Below, one piece after another: positions 53,443 through 62,643 of a DNA stretch of 64,000 nt. This stretch comes from Nodosilinea sp. PGN35 (lineage in GTDB: Bacteria > Cyanobacteriota > Cyanobacteriia > Phormidesmidales > Phormidesmidaceae), in NCBI RefSeq assembly GCF_029109325.1, contig NZ_JAQKQJ010000014.1, positions 62,001 through 126,000 of the forward strand, written 5' to 3'. The position numbers and the translations under genes were made by a program. Every line of letters begins with the position of its first letter. Positions within the stretch are counted from its first letter, which is position 1. Below the pieces are notes generated by a model. It was not told where the DNA came from and did not search any database. It worked only from the letters and a program-made list of their open reading frames with translations.

Positions 53443-53832
53443 AGCGAGGAGGATCCTGGTGAAGGCGGTCTCCTGCAATGTAACAAACCTTAATAGGGTG
53501 CGCAAACTTTTATTGAAGTGAGTAGACAAATCTGACCATTCTTGAGTCCAATTCAATTGATAAATTCCAATCTTTTCCCCAAAAATCTTCCCTCAGGCAC
53601 ATCGGTATCGCCCTCACCAGAGCCGGACAGGTCGTAAACGCCGGGGGCGATGCCATCGCTGTGGTACTGCCCCAGTTCTGGCTAGCGCCAGGGGCAGACC
53701 GCCTGAGCGTCAGGGCCATTGCCATAGTCGGCAGCGCGAGAAAACAGGGTGTTTCCCTCTCCTGGCTAGATCCTTTGTTCCAGTGCCCTGGCCACGCAGT
53801 AGCATAAAACTAGTTGCCTCGGAGCCCCTGCC
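53443..53832. other. Intergenic stretch with possible gene remnant
   Basis: There is no intact gene. Minus-strand reading near 53590-53660 gives a short protein-like piece (QYHSDGIAPGVYDLSGSGEG) closed by stops at both ends, which may be the relic of a lost gene. It also contains the upstream region of mutL. The assignment is weak. Confidence 0.3.
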
Positions 53833-53919
53833 ATCACTGCTGACAGCGTTTCTAAATCTGGGTCTAGCCGCATTCACGCGCTGCCGAGCGATGTTGTTCA
53901 CAGCATTGCCGCCGGGGAA

Positions 53920-55581
53920 GTGATCGACTCTCTAGCGGCGGTGGTGCGCGAACTGATTGAGAATGCGCTCGATGCCCAGGCCACCCACATTACCCTGGCC
54001 CTCTGGCCCGACCAGGGGCGGGTGCAGGTGGCCGACAACGGCACCGCGATGGCGCTAGACAATTTGCAGCGGGCGGCCATTCCCCACAGCACCAGCAAAA
54101 TTCGCACCCAGGCCGACCTGTGGCGAGTCAGCAGTCTGGGATTTCGCGGTGAGGCGCTGCACAGTCTGGCCCAGGTCGCTCGGCTGGAAATTTGTAGCCG
54201 TCCCCCTGGGGCCGAGTCGGGCTGGCGAGTCACCTACTCGGCACTGGGGGAGCCCCTGAATACGACCCCAGCGGCACTGGCCCAGGGAACTGTGGTTGCC
54301 ATCACCGATTTGTTTGGCCAGTGGCCTGCCCGCCGCGAGCGATTGCCGACGCTGCACCGCCAGCTCAGCCAGGTGCAGCGAGTAATTTACCACTGCGCCC
54401 TGGCCCATCCCACGGTGACCTGGGCGGTGCAGCTGAACGATCGCCCCTGGCTGGCCCTCACCCCCGGCCCCACCCCTCGGGGGCTGGTGCCCCAGCTGGT
54501 GCGGGCCGTTGGCGAAGGCGATTTACACGAAGGTTGGCAGCCTGCCCCCTGGGCTGAGGCGGAGGACGGCCTTGGGCTGGATGCTTTAGACGGTAATCTT
54601 TCGGCAAGCCATTCCTTAAAAACCGGCATTTACGGACTGATTGGCCTGCCCGATCGCTGCCATCGCCCCCGGCCCGACTGGGTCAAAGTCGCGGTCAACG
54701 GGCGAGTGGTGGCGGTGCCCGAGCTAGAGCAGAGTATTGTGAATGCCTTTCGCCACACCCTACCCCGCCACCGCTATCCCCTGGCCTTTGTGCATCTCAC
54801 CGTCGCCCCCAGCGCCATCGACTGGAACCGCCGCCCCGACAAATCGACCCTGTACCTGCACCAGCTCGACGAGTGGACGACCCTCTGCCAGGGCCATATT
54901 GAGGCGCTGCTGGGACAGTACGCCGTCCGCCCTGAGGGCAACCAGCAGCAGCGCGTCACCCAGCTGCTGAAGATAGCGGAGCCAGGGGCGCTCTACGGTG
55001 CGGCTGAGCTGTCCGATGGGTTGCCCTACCCGTCGCGGCCCGGGAGTTTGCGGGCGATCGCCCAGGTTCACAACCGCTATATTCTGGCCGAGCAGCCCGA
55101 CGGCCTCTGCTTAATTGAGCAGCACATTGCCCACGAACGGGTGCTCTACGAGCGGCTGCAAGACCAGTGGCAGCTGGTGCCCTTGGTCACGCCAGTTGTG
55201 CTAGAGGGGCTGACAGAAAAACAGCTGGAGCAGCTGCAGCGACTGGGGTTCAACCCAGAGGAGTTTGGGCCCCATCGCTGGGCCCTGCGAACCGCGCCAC
55301 AACCGCTGCGCGATCGCCTTGATCTGCCCGACGCCCTGCTAGAACTCAGCCTGGGGGGAAATCTGGATACCGCTCAGGTGGCGATCGCCTGCCGCACCGC
55401 CATCCGCAACGGCACCCCGCTCGATCTGGCCACCCTACAAACCCTGCTCGACGACTGGCAGCAGACCCGCAACCCCCGCACCTGCCCCCACGGTAGACCG
55501 ATCTGCCTGACATTGAGTGAAACTTCCCTGGCCCGCTTCTTCCGCCGCAGCTGGGTTGTCGGCAAAAGCCACGGCATTTAA
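53920..55581 (+). CDS. mutL: DNA mismatch repair protein MutL
   Basis: A GHKL ATPase with motif I VVRELIENALDAQATHI, motif II VADNGTAMA and motif III STSKIRTQADLWRVSSLGFRG (read in parts). Its C-terminal region ends with CPHGRPICLTLSETSLARFF. The GTG at 53920 gives 553 residues, but the conserved N-terminus (HALPSDVVHSIAAGEVI) continues in frame upstream to about 53866 with no ATG, GTG or TTG before an in-frame TAG at 53800. An ATC at 53833, with GGAG eight bases upstream, is the likeliest true start; 53920 is the conservative one. It couples mismatch recognition to strand removal. Confidence 0.92.
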   Translation: MIDSLAAVVRELIENALDAQATHITLALWPDQGRVQVADNGTAMALDNLQRAAIPHSTSKIRTQADLWRVSSLGFRGEALHSLAQVARLEICSRPPGAESGWRVTYSALGEPLNTTPAALAQGTVVAITDLFGQWPARRERLPTLHRQLSQVQRVIYHCALAHPTVTWAVQLNDRPWLALTPGPTPRGLVPQLVRAVGEGDLHEGWQPAPWAEAEDGLGLDALDGNLSASHSLKTGIYGLIGLPDRCHRPRPDWVKVAVNGRVVAVPELEQSIVNAFRHTLPRHRYPLAFVHLTVAPSAIDWNRRPDKSTLYLHQLDEWTTLCQGHIEALLGQYAVRPEGNQQQRVTQLLKIAEPGALYGAAELSDGLPYPSRPGSLRAIAQVHNRYILAEQPDGLCLIEQHIAHERVLYERLQDQWQLVPLVTPVVLEGLTEKQLEQLQRLGFNPEEFGPHRWALRTAPQPLRDRLDLPDALLELSLGGNLDTAQVAIACRTAIRNGTPLDLATLQTLLDDWQQTRNPRTCPHGRPICLTLSETSLARFFRRSWVVGKSHGI

Positions 55582-55664
55582 GGCGAGGTCAGGCACCCGG
55601 TTCCTTACTATGCGACATTTAAGTCCTTGCATAACATCCCAAAGGGATCGGGTGCCTTGGGTTA

Positions 55665-56867
55665 CTAGGCCGCAAAATTTGCTGGGTCTTGGTCGCGACG
55701 GTGACGAGTGGGCAGCGGTTCGGGCTGAGCATCCCCGGCGAGGGCAGCGGTGGCCTCCAGGGCTGCGCGCAGGCGCTTGGCGGCGTAGATTGACATATCG
55801 CGGGGTACGTTGATGCGATCGCGCAGATACCGCAGCCCCAGCTCAGCCCCAGCTGGAGGCTGGCAGGGCTCCCCTGTCATGAGGTAGGTCAACGCACAGC
55901 GCAGGGCCAGATCAATTTCATCCCTGGCAGCCGGATTTACTTTAATAATGTTGTCCCGGTGCTTTACCATCCGAGTCAGAGCCTCAACCCGAGACGTTTC
56001 TGGTTCTAGATAGGCCACATCGGGTAGGCCAAACCAGGGACCAAGGTCAACCTGGGCCTGGTTGCGCCGGGTCTGGGGCAAATCATTCGCGTAGCAGCCT
56101 CCCATTTGCGGCGGCAGGTCGTGCACGTGGGTGTGAAAGTCACTCTGGGTGCCGCGATAGGTCGAGCGGCTCTCCAACCCGTCGAACCAGTCCTTGAGGC
56201 GAGGGTTCTCCTCCCGCAGCGAGTAGCCTTTGTAGTAATAAAGGCTGGCATTCATGCGCTCCACGTAGGGCACAAACACCACGTCGGCGGTGCTAAATTC
56301 CGGCAAAAAGAAGGAGCCAGAAGTCGCCGCCAGGGCCTGTTCTACCCGTTGCACCACTCCGACAAACTGTTCGCCGGCTCGCTGGTCTGCCGCAGGCGAG
56401 CGCGCTGGCTGACACAGCCACATACACCAGGCTCGAAACAGCAGTCGCTCTAGCTGCCGCAGGGGTACCACCTGCGGGTCTTTCATACCCCAGACCAGGG
56501 GGCCAAAGGCGTTCTCTAGCGCCAGCAAAATGTCATCGCTTTCAGTAATCATCCGCCCGTCTAGTTCCAGGGCAGGCAGCATCCCTGAGGGCACCTTGCG
56601 CTTGTACCAGGCTTCCTTTTCGCCATAGCAAAACATGGTGACCTTTTCGATGCGGTAGGGCACTTGTTTTTCCTCCAGCCACAGCCACACCTTCTGGCAG
56701 TAAGGACACCAGGCGTGGTTGTCGCGGTAGAGGGTGACCCGCACCGCCGACTCGGGCTGGCCAAACAGGCGAAGCCGCGACTGGGCATTGGTGGGGCCGT
56801 TGGTGTAGTCAACCGAAAAGTCGGCCAGTTCGTTTAGGGCCGACCAGCTCAACGGGGCGGTGGTCAT
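55665..56867 (-). CDS. Glutathione S-transferase family protein (omega-like)
   Basis: A 400-residue protein. The thioredoxin-fold domain has CPYC (Cys54-Cys57) after LYRDNHAW, followed by VPSGMLPALELDGRMITESD as the glutathione-contact region. A helical GST C-terminal domain and an extra ~150-residue tail follow. It is longer than classic GSTs but matches a cyanobacterial/plant family of about 400 residues. It may reduce or deglutathionylate substrates. Start ATG at 56867. Confidence 0.88.
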   Translation of the reverse strand: MTTAPLSWSALNELADFSVDYTNGPTNAQSRLRLFGQPESAVRVTLYRDNHAWCPYCQKVWLWLEEKQVPYRIEKVTMFCYGEKEAWYKRKVPSGMLPALELDGRMITESDDILLALENAFGPLVWGMKDPQVVPLRQLERLLFRAWCMWLCQPARSPAADQRAGEQFVGVVQRVEQALAATSGSFFLPEFSTADVVFVPYVERMNASLYYYKGYSLREENPRLKDWFDGLESRSTYRGTQSDFHTHVHDLPPQMGGCYANDLPQTRRNQAQVDLGPWFGLPDVAYLEPETSRVEALTRMVKHRDNIIKVNPAARDEIDLALRCALTYLMTGEPCQPPAGAELGLRYLRDRINVPRDMSIYAAKRLRAALEATAALAGDAQPEPLPTRHRRDQDPANFAA

Positions 56868-56985
56868 AAATCGGAAAACGCAATTAGGGCATTACCCTGA
56901 TTGTGGCAGTAAAGCAGGGTTTAAGGCACGCGCTTCGAGTCTAAGGTCGCCCGCTGAACCGTGTACCGTAAACCTGGAACCCCTG

Positions 56986-57630
56986 CTAAGCCTTATTGTT
57001 TTCGATCGCCCAGCGGGCCAGCTCGGTGCGATTGTTGAGCCCGGTTTTACCGAGCATATTGCTGACGTGGCTCTCAATGGTGCGCTGACTGACCTGTAGT
57101 TCGTTGGCAATTTCGCGGTTGGCCATGCCTCGGGCCACAAACTGCACCACCCGCAGCTCGGTAGGGGTCAGCTCTACATCAAAGGGCACCTGAATGGCTG
57201 GGCTACCGCCGCCTTTGATTTGCTGCTTAATCAGCCGAGAGGCTTGCTTCAGAGACGATTCTACCTGGGCCACCAGCTCCTCAGGCTCGAAGGGTTTGAC
57301 CATGTATACGTCGGCCCCGGTGTTGAGCCCTTTCACTCGATCCTGACTCTGGCCCTTGGCGGAGAGAAATAGGATCGGAATCCACTCGGTGGAGGGGTTC
57401 TCGCGCACGTGGCGCACGAAGGCGTGACCATCCATCTCAGGCATCATCACATCACAGATGATCATGTCTGGGGTAGTGTTTTCCAGCATATCCAGGGCTT
57501 CTCGACCGTTGCCCGCCGTCTTGACCTCGTAGCCACGGAACTCAAGATAGTCCTTGACCAACAAAATCAGGTTCGGATCGTCATCGATTAGCAGAAGCTG
57601 CTTCTGATCGCCTGGGGTTGAATCCTTCAT
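56986..57630 (-). CDS. NarL/LuxR-type response regulator
   Basis: A 214-residue regulator with receiver (LLLIDDDPN; phosphorylation Asp60 in MIICDVMMPEMDG; Lys in YMVKPFEPEE) and a C-terminal LuxR helix-turn-helix (LTPTELRVVQFVARGMANRE then IANELQVSQRTIESHVSNML). It resembles plastid Ycf29/TctD and cyanobacterial orthologues. It probably controls transcription upon phosphorylation by an unlinked kinase. Confidence 0.92.
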   Translation of the reverse strand: MKDSTPGDQKQLLLIDDDPNLILLVKDYLEFRGYEVKTAGNGREALDMLENTTPDMIICDVMMPEMDGHAFVRHVRENPSTEWIPILFLSAKGQSQDRVKGLNTGADVYMVKPFEPEELVAQVESSLKQASRLIKQQIKGGGSPAIQVPFDVELTPTELRVVQFVARGMANREIANELQVSQRTIESHVSNMLGKTGLNNRTELARWAIENNKA

Positions 57631-57996
57631 GCTTTGACAGTCACTGCGATTAGCTTGTCATTAAAATTGAGTATGCCCCTCGGGGTCAGTATGCCCCCAA
57701 AAGGCCGGTGCATTCACACTGATGTAACGCCGCACCGGTCTATGCGCTGAGCGCCCTTAGCAGGTGCTAAAGGGCTAGTGCTTACTGCTGATGATACTTC
57801 AACAAACTGAGTTCAGTGTGCGATCGCCCTTTTGTCGCCCCCTAGCGGTGGGCTATACACAGCAGGCGGTCGCCCCAGCCTGGGGACGACCGCCCGTTGT
57901 GAGTCACCTCCTCAACCCGTACAGCGGCAAGATACTGAGCATTTCGCCGCCGCACTGAATCCCTGGGGTGTGACCCGGAGCGCTATTGCCCGGGAA
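57631..57996. other. Intergenic region with a strong hairpin
   Basis: No gene is supported. At 57864-57895 the + strand reads GGCGGTCGCCCC-AGCCT-GGGGACGACCGCC, an almost perfect hairpin just downstream of the fasciclin stop in its own orientation, a plausible terminator without a T tract. Another small palindrome lies near 57757-57775. Confidence 0.45.
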
Positions 57997-58692
57997 TTAC
58001 ATCGGCAGCAGTACCGAGTCAATCACGTGAATTACCCCGTTGCTGGCTTCGATGTCAGCGGTTACGACGTTGGCATCGTTAACAGTTACAGCCGACTCAT
58101 CGACGTTGACCACTACGGAGTCACCTGTCAGGGTGGCCACTTCCCCAGAGGTGAGGTCGGCGGAGCGCACTTCGCCATCCACCACGTGGTAGGTCAGCAG
58201 TTGGGCGAGCTGATCGCGATTTTCGGGCAGCAGCAGCTCCTCTAGAGTCCCTTCGGGCAGCGCCTCAAAAGCTGCATCGGTGGGGGCAAACACCGTTACG
58301 GACAGATCGCCGTTGCTCAGCACTTCGGTCAGGCCGGCGGCCTCAATGGCAGCGGTTAAAATTTCAAAGTTTCCGTCACTGGCCGCAATTTCTGCAATGG
58401 AAAGCTCGCTGCTGGCAGTGGGTTGCTCAGCGTCAGCGGGCGTTTCGACCTCAGCTGTAGGCTGCTCGTCAGCGGGCGTCTCAATTTCAGCCGCAGGCTG
58501 CTCAACGTCAGCGGGCGCTTCCACTTCAGCTGCGGGCTGCTCGACCTCAGCGAGATCTTCAGCTGCCGCAGACTGCTCAGCCTGGGGCTTGTAGGTTTCA
58601 GAGACGGCCTGCTGAGGAAAAGCAACAATGGCAGCGGGGGCAGCGCCAAACAACAGGAGACCCAGGGCAATGCGAAGAGTGTTCGGAGTCAT
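57997..58692 (-). CDS. Fasciclin (FAS1) domain secreted protein
   Basis: A 231-residue protein with a signal peptide (LRIALGLLLFGAAPAAIVAF), a Pro/Glu/Ala-rich spacer with about five copies of an (A)EVExPADxEQP-type unit at residues 40-95, and one FAS1 domain (FEILTAAIEAAGLTEVLSNG; VTVFAPTDAAFEALP; NGVIHVIDSVLLPM). FAS1 domains mediate adhesion or cell-surface contacts. The spacer repeats are imperfect DNA duplicates and may vary between strains. AGGACG lies upstream of the ATG at 58692. Confidence 0.9.
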   Translation of the reverse strand: MTPNTLRIALGLLLFGAAPAAIVAFPQQAVSETYKPQAEQSAAAEDLAEVEQPAAEVEAPADVEQPAAEIETPADEQPTAEVETPADAEQPTASSELSIAEIAASDGNFEILTAAIEAAGLTEVLSNGDLSVTVFAPTDAAFEALPEGTLEELLLPENRDQLAQLLTYHVVDGEVRSADLTSGEVATLTGDSVVVNVDESAVTVNDANVVTADIEASNGVIHVIDSVLLPM

Positions 58693-58944
58693 GGGAAATT
58701 ACGTCCTAATGAGGTTTCAAAAAGCCTGGTCAAACAGCTTTACAGAGCTTAACCAGACTTGATGAGTTGTAACACGACGCTGGGGGCGGTCTATCCCCCC
58801 TGCGGTAGAGTCGTTTCGTTCCCCAGCCGGAGCCAAATTTTTCTGACCCAGGCAAGATCGCCTGCCCGGGCGACAAAAGCCGGGGCGACAGTCCGTAACC
58901 TCAAAGATTCGTCGGCTGTGATTCGTCGCTGTTCTGGGGGGTTG

Positions 58945-59601
58945 CTACTCGTTGCGCTGACCGACATCGGCCTCTCGGCCCGGAACCGCCTCCATAGCGG
59001 CCATGACGGCTCTTTGAGCCGCCAAGATATCGCGCTCTTCGCCGCCGAGGTAAAGGCGGCCAAAGCTACCCACTGAGCTGATCTGCAAAATATTGATTAG
59101 GGCTGCCTTTTCGGCCTCATTGGCGGCTAAGGAGGCGTAGGCGGCGGGCTCAACCTCAAATACGTAGAGGGTTTGACCCGCTACAATCATGTTGCCTCGA
59201 CGGCTGCGGTTAATCAGCTGCACATGGTGGGGGTCGAGATTGCGAATCACCTGACTGGAAATAATCCGGGGCTTGAGCCGTTCTCGGTAGCTAACCCCCA
59301 GCGCGTCGAGCATGGCTCCACCAGCGGCATGAACTTCTCCCTGGTTACTGGCGTGAATCTCTAACAGCCCGTAGAGGCGTTCTACAATCAGGGTGCCGGG
59401 ACGAACAACGGCGGCCTTGAGCCCAATGTCAAGAATGCGGTTAATTTCAATACCAGGGGAGATCTCTATCCACAGAGAGGCATCGCCGGGCAACGGCAAA
59501 AACCCCAGCGAGACGGTGCCCATGTAGGCCGCATGCTGGGGTTGAAGACTGTCGATATAAACGTAGCTGCGAAGATCAACGCCCAAGGCCCGGTATTCCA
59601 C
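58945..59601 (-). CDS. ccmP: Carboxysome shell protein CcmP (tandem BMC-domain)
   Basis: A 218-residue protein with two permuted BMC folds, the length and pattern of CcmP (GVDLRSYVYIDSLQPQHAAY; WIEISPGIEINRILDIGLKA; LYGLLEIHASNQGEV; and later FGRLYLGGEERDILAAQ). CcmP forms stacked trimers with a gated pore in the beta-carboxysome shell. The GTG at 59601 is supported by an AAGGAAGG immediately upstream. It is away from any ccmKLMNO cluster, as usual for ccmP. Confidence 0.93.
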   Translation of the reverse strand: MEYRALGVDLRSYVYIDSLQPQHAAYMGTVSLGFLPLPGDASLWIEISPGIEINRILDIGLKAAVVRPGTLIVERLYGLLEIHASNQGEVHAAGGAMLDALGVSYRERLKPRIISSQVIRNLDPHHVQLINRSRRGNMIVAGQTLYVFEVEPAAYASLAANEAEKAALINILQISSVGSFGRLYLGGEERDILAAQRAVMAAMEAVPGREADVGQRNE

Positions 59602-59709
59602 TTTCCTTCCTTGGTAGTATACCGGGCTGGGGCAATAACTCGGCGGTTCAGCGGAGGGACATTGCCCTCAGCAACTCCTGGAATTCAGCAACTCCTGGAA
59701 TATAGATGT

Positions 59710-60054
59710 TTAGAACCTAGAGCCAAAACCGACTGAGGTTGTGCCCATAGCATCATAGACGGTGAGGCCGAGGGGTAGGTTTAGGTCTCCATTCTCGTCG
59801 AGCAGGTCGTTGAGAATGGGTATATTTAGCGACTCGGCCAGGTCAGTGGCACCACTGGGTTCTTGACGGCCTAGCTGCTGACCCAGTTCGCCCGCCAGGC
59901 GATTCAAACTGTCTTGGCTGTGTTGCTCAACCGAGAGGGCATCGGCCATGGTTTGGGGGGTGGTTTGCAGCGGGTGGGGGGACGCTAGGGCCTGAATGGG
60001 CGCGCCGCAAACCCCTAAAACTGCCGCCGCCGCCAGCCAGTGTGAGTAGTTCAT
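59710..60054 (-). CDS. Small secreted protein of unknown function
   Basis: A 114-residue protein with a signal peptide (WLAAAAVLGVCGAPIQALAS) and a mature region without recognisable domain: a Gln/Ser-rich helix then ESLNIPILNDLLDENGDLNL. The frame is closed, GC-rich and starts at an ATG, but has no homologue I can name. It lies 108 bases before ccmP. Confidence 0.6.
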   Translation of the reverse strand: MNYSHWLAAAAVLGVCGAPIQALASPHPLQTTPQTMADALSVEQHSQDSLNRLAGELGQQLGRQEPSGATDLAESLNIPILNDLLDENGDLNLPLGLTVYDAMGTTSVGFGSRF

Positions 60055-60346
60055 AGGTCGTATGTGTGAGGGTGATCAAAGGTTGACGAACAGGAACTCA
60101 AACCCTTGGCCCTGACAGAAAGGCGACGAGTTTTTCTATGTATAGCTCGTCGAACTGGATTGTCAAAGCAAACTTATTCTGAGTTCATTAAGTTACAAAC
60201 TTGTTAAGTAACTGAAATAAACTTCTCAGAATTGCAGGGGGGTAGGCATCGGCCCACGGGAGTAGCTTGCCCGAGTTGAGCAGGCGATCGCCAAATCTCA
60301 ATCAAATGACATAAACCGGGGGGCAGGGTTGGGGCTGGGGCGTTGA

Positions 60347-61387
60347 TTAGGATTGGATCTCTACCTGCTGCCCTGTGGCGGCGGCGACGGCAATTGCCTC
60401 CATGATTTTGACCAGGTCGGTGGCCATCGCTCCTGCCGACAGGGTTGAGGGAGCATTGCTGGCGACGCAGTCCAAAAAGTGGGTGCACATGTGTTGCAGG
60501 GGCTCAAGGGAGGCGATCGCGATCGTTTCTGAGCCCAGGCCGCTGGGCACAAAGGTGGGCGCTTGGGGCTGAAAGTGCCCGGCATGGAGGGTGAGGGGGT
60601 GAGCCTGGGAGCTTTCGTCAAAGACCAGGGTGCCGCGATCGCCCACCAGGGCCAGCCGCCGCTGTCGGTCAGGGTTGGCCCAGCTGACGTGCACCATCGC
60701 CTCGAGCGGATTGTCGCCCATCGGGTTGGGATACATCAGCCGTAGCCAACCCGCATCTCGCAGGGGGATCTCTGTCTGGGTCTGTAGCCACACCGGCCCC
60801 CAGGCGGCGACCGCCTGGGGGCGCTGCCCCAGCCAGTAATTCAAAATTGAAAGGTCATGGATAGCCAGATCCCAGAACACGTCGGCATCGGGGCGCACCG
60901 GCCCCAGGTTGGTGCGGGCGGCATACCCGTAGCGCAGGGGGCCAAGCTGCTGGCACAGTTCGCGCCCCCGCTGCACCGCTGGATGAAATAGATAGGTGTG
61001 ATCGACCATTAGCTGTCGCCGCTGGCTGTTGGCTAGCTGGCAAAGGGCAGCGCTGCCAGCGCTGTCTAGGGTAAGGGGTTTTTCGCTGAGCACGTGGAGG
61101 CTGGCCTTTAGGGCCGTCTGAATCATGGGGTAGTGGGTGCTGGCCGGGGTGGCGATGACTACGGCCTCTAGGCCCGGGTGGGCCATGGCCTGGGGCCAGT
61201 TCTCATAGCAGGCTACGGTGTCGCCCAGGGCAAAGCGAACGCGCAGTGCCTCCAGCCGCTGCCGGTCGGGGTCAACCATCGCCACCACTCGGGCCTGGGG
61301 CAGGGCCAAAAAGTTTCGCAGTAGGTGGCTACCCCAGCGGCCTAGGCCAAAGATCGCCAGGTTGACGGGAGGGAGATGATCACTCAT
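60347..61387 (-). CDS. Gfo/Idh/MocA family oxidoreductase
   Basis: A 346-residue NAD(P)-dependent oxidoreductase. The Rossmann motif AIFGLGRWGSHLLRNF, the EKPLTLD catalytic-loop motif and the DLAIHDLSILNYWLG region are all present. The substrate is unknown, probably a sugar or inositol derivative. The ATG at 61387 overlaps the rnc stop by eight bases (ATGAGTGA), so they are coupled; the 40 codons open upstream are a shadow of rnc. Confidence 0.9.
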   Translation of the reverse strand: MSDHLPPVNLAIFGLGRWGSHLLRNFLALPQARVVAMVDPDRQRLEALRVRFALGDTVACYENWPQAMAHPGLEAVVIATPASTHYPMIQTALKASLHVLSEKPLTLDSAGSAALCQLANSQRRQLMVDHTYLFHPAVQRGRELCQQLGPLRYGYAARTNLGPVRPDADVFWDLAIHDLSILNYWLGQRPQAVAAWGPVWLQTQTEIPLRDAGWLRLMYPNPMGDNPLEAMVHVSWANPDRQRRLALVGDRGTLVFDESSQAHPLTLHAGHFQPQAPTFVPSGLGSETIAIASLEPLQHMCTHFLDCVASNAPSTLSAGAMATDLVKIMEAIAVAAATGQQVEIQS

Positions 61388-62096
61388 GGGTAAGGGTTCT
61401 GCGAAGGCGATCGTAGGCGGCGGCGGCGGCGGCCTGCTCCGCCTGTTTTTTGGTGGGGCCGTGGCCGCTTCCCCAACAGGTTTCCCGAAACCACACGGCG
61501 GATGCATAGCGCTGGGGATGGCCGTCCACCGCCTGTTGCTCTGTGGTGCGGTACTGGGGTAGGGCTTTGCTGTGGGCTTGGGTCAGCTCTTGCAGGGCCA
61601 CTTTGTAGTTTTGCCGAGCCGGATCCTGGCGGACAATGGCCGCCAGGCGCAGCATGGCATCGTCGAGCCAGGCGCGTACCATCCTTAGGGTGTGGGTTTC
61701 TAGGTAGATCACGGCCACCACCGCCTCTAGGGCATCGGCTAGGTGGGAGGGGCCAGCGGTCATTCCGGGGGCAACGGCCAGGCAGGGCGCGAGGTTCAGC
61801 TCCTGGGCCAGCTGGGCGAGGGTGCGATCGCTGATCAGCACTGACCGCACAGCCGACAATTCCCCCACCGATGCTGTGGGAAAGTGCTCTTGCAGGCACT
61901 CCGTCGCCGCCAACCGCAGCACCGCGTCCCCCAACAGCTCTAGCTGTTCGTAGTTATTGATCGCGTCTACCGACTTGTGGGTCAAGGCTCGGTCTAGGCG
62001 CACCCAGGAAGGCTTAAAAGCAGTGGGGAGGGCAGAGGTTTGCACCCACTGCTCTAGCTGGCGCTGCCGAGACGGGGGGAGGTCAGTCACAGTCAA
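61380..62096 (-). CDS. rnc: Ribonuclease III
   Basis: A 238-residue RNase III. The catalytic signature is NYEQLELLGDAVLRLAATEC with the later DALEAVVAVIYLE acidic residues; a dsRNA-binding domain follows (NYKVALQELTQAHSKALPQY to GPTKKQAEQAAAAAAYDRL). It cuts double-stranded RNA in rRNA and mRNA processing. The start is a TTG at 62096 (or GTG at 62090); no ATG is in frame. It is coupled to the oxidoreductase and lies next to the RNase P RNA gene. Confidence 0.93.
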   Translation of the reverse strand: MTVTDLPPSRQRQLEQWVQTSALPTAFKPSWVRLDRALTHKSVDAINNYEQLELLGDAVLRLAATECLQEHFPTASVGELSAVRSVLISDRTLAQLAQELNLAPCLAVAPGMTAGPSHLADALEAVVAVIYLETHTLRMVRAWLDDAMLRLAAIVRQDPARQNYKVALQELTQAHSKALPQYRTTEQQAVDGHPQRYASAVWFRETCWGSGHGPTKKQAEQAAAAAAYDRLRRTLTHE

Positions 62097-62129
62097 GCAT
62101 GGGCAATGGAAAAGAGGAAGGGGAAGGAG

Positions 62130-62506
62130 GTAGACATAAGCCGGGTTCTGTTCCTCCGTTGCCGGAGGGGCGGTTATCTATCTGGGACGCCTGTTGCCAG
62201 ACGCCTCTTGCGGTACATAACAGCGGGGCCGGAAAAAGACCAACCTTGCCCCTCGACCTTGCACCCGACCGGGGTTTACCGAGCCAGCACCTCTCGATGC
62301 TGCTGGTGCGCTCTTACCGCACCCTTGCACCCTTACCTGTGCTGCCAGAAAAATCCTCAGCCATCGGCGGTATGTTTCTGTGGCACTCTCCTCACGGTCG
62401 CCCGCACTGGGCGTTACCCAGCAGGTCTGGTCTTTCGGGAGCCCGGACTTTCCTCAGACTGGCGATCGCCAATCCGCAACCGCCTGCGCTACCTCCCTCC
62501 CGGCAT
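62130..62506 (-). ncRNA. rnpB: RNase P RNA (M1-type, class A)
   Basis: Minus strand. Landmark conserved pieces are visible: GAGGAAAGTCCGGGCTCCC near 62440-62460, CACAGAAACATACCGCC near 62375, and GAACCCGGCTTATGTC near 62137. The 5' end is GCCGGGAGGGAGGTAGCGC near 62505 and pairs with the 3' part. The RNA is the catalytic part of RNase P, which trims tRNA 5' leaders. Overlapping ORFs on the + strand are not genes. Ends are placed by landmark only, give or take about ten bases. Confidence 0.95.
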
Positions 62507-62517
62507 TAGTTTAAACC

Positions 62518-62622
62518 CTAGTACAGCAAGACAGAAATAAACCTGCTGTTCAGAATGCTCTAACGCTGACAACCTCAGATTTTTGCAGGTTGAACCCTGC
62601 GTTTTGAACCCGCATAGCGATC
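62518..62622. repeat. TAGTAC-ended dispersed repeat, second copy
   Basis: It begins CTAGTACAGCAAGACAGAAA and continues CTGCTGTTCAGAATGCTC, then GCGTTTTGAACCCGCATAGC, in the same order as the 7626-7725 copy (CTACTGTTCAAAATGCTG; GCATTTTGAACTCCGTGTAG). It is moderately diverged. Confidence 0.5.
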
Positions 62623-62643
62623 TTGGGCTGAGGACAGCACCGA

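Noticed and set aside
62099..62540. Two + strand ORFs of ~136 and 144 codons
   Set aside because: They lie opposite the RNase P RNA, whose conserved motifs fully explain the sequence.
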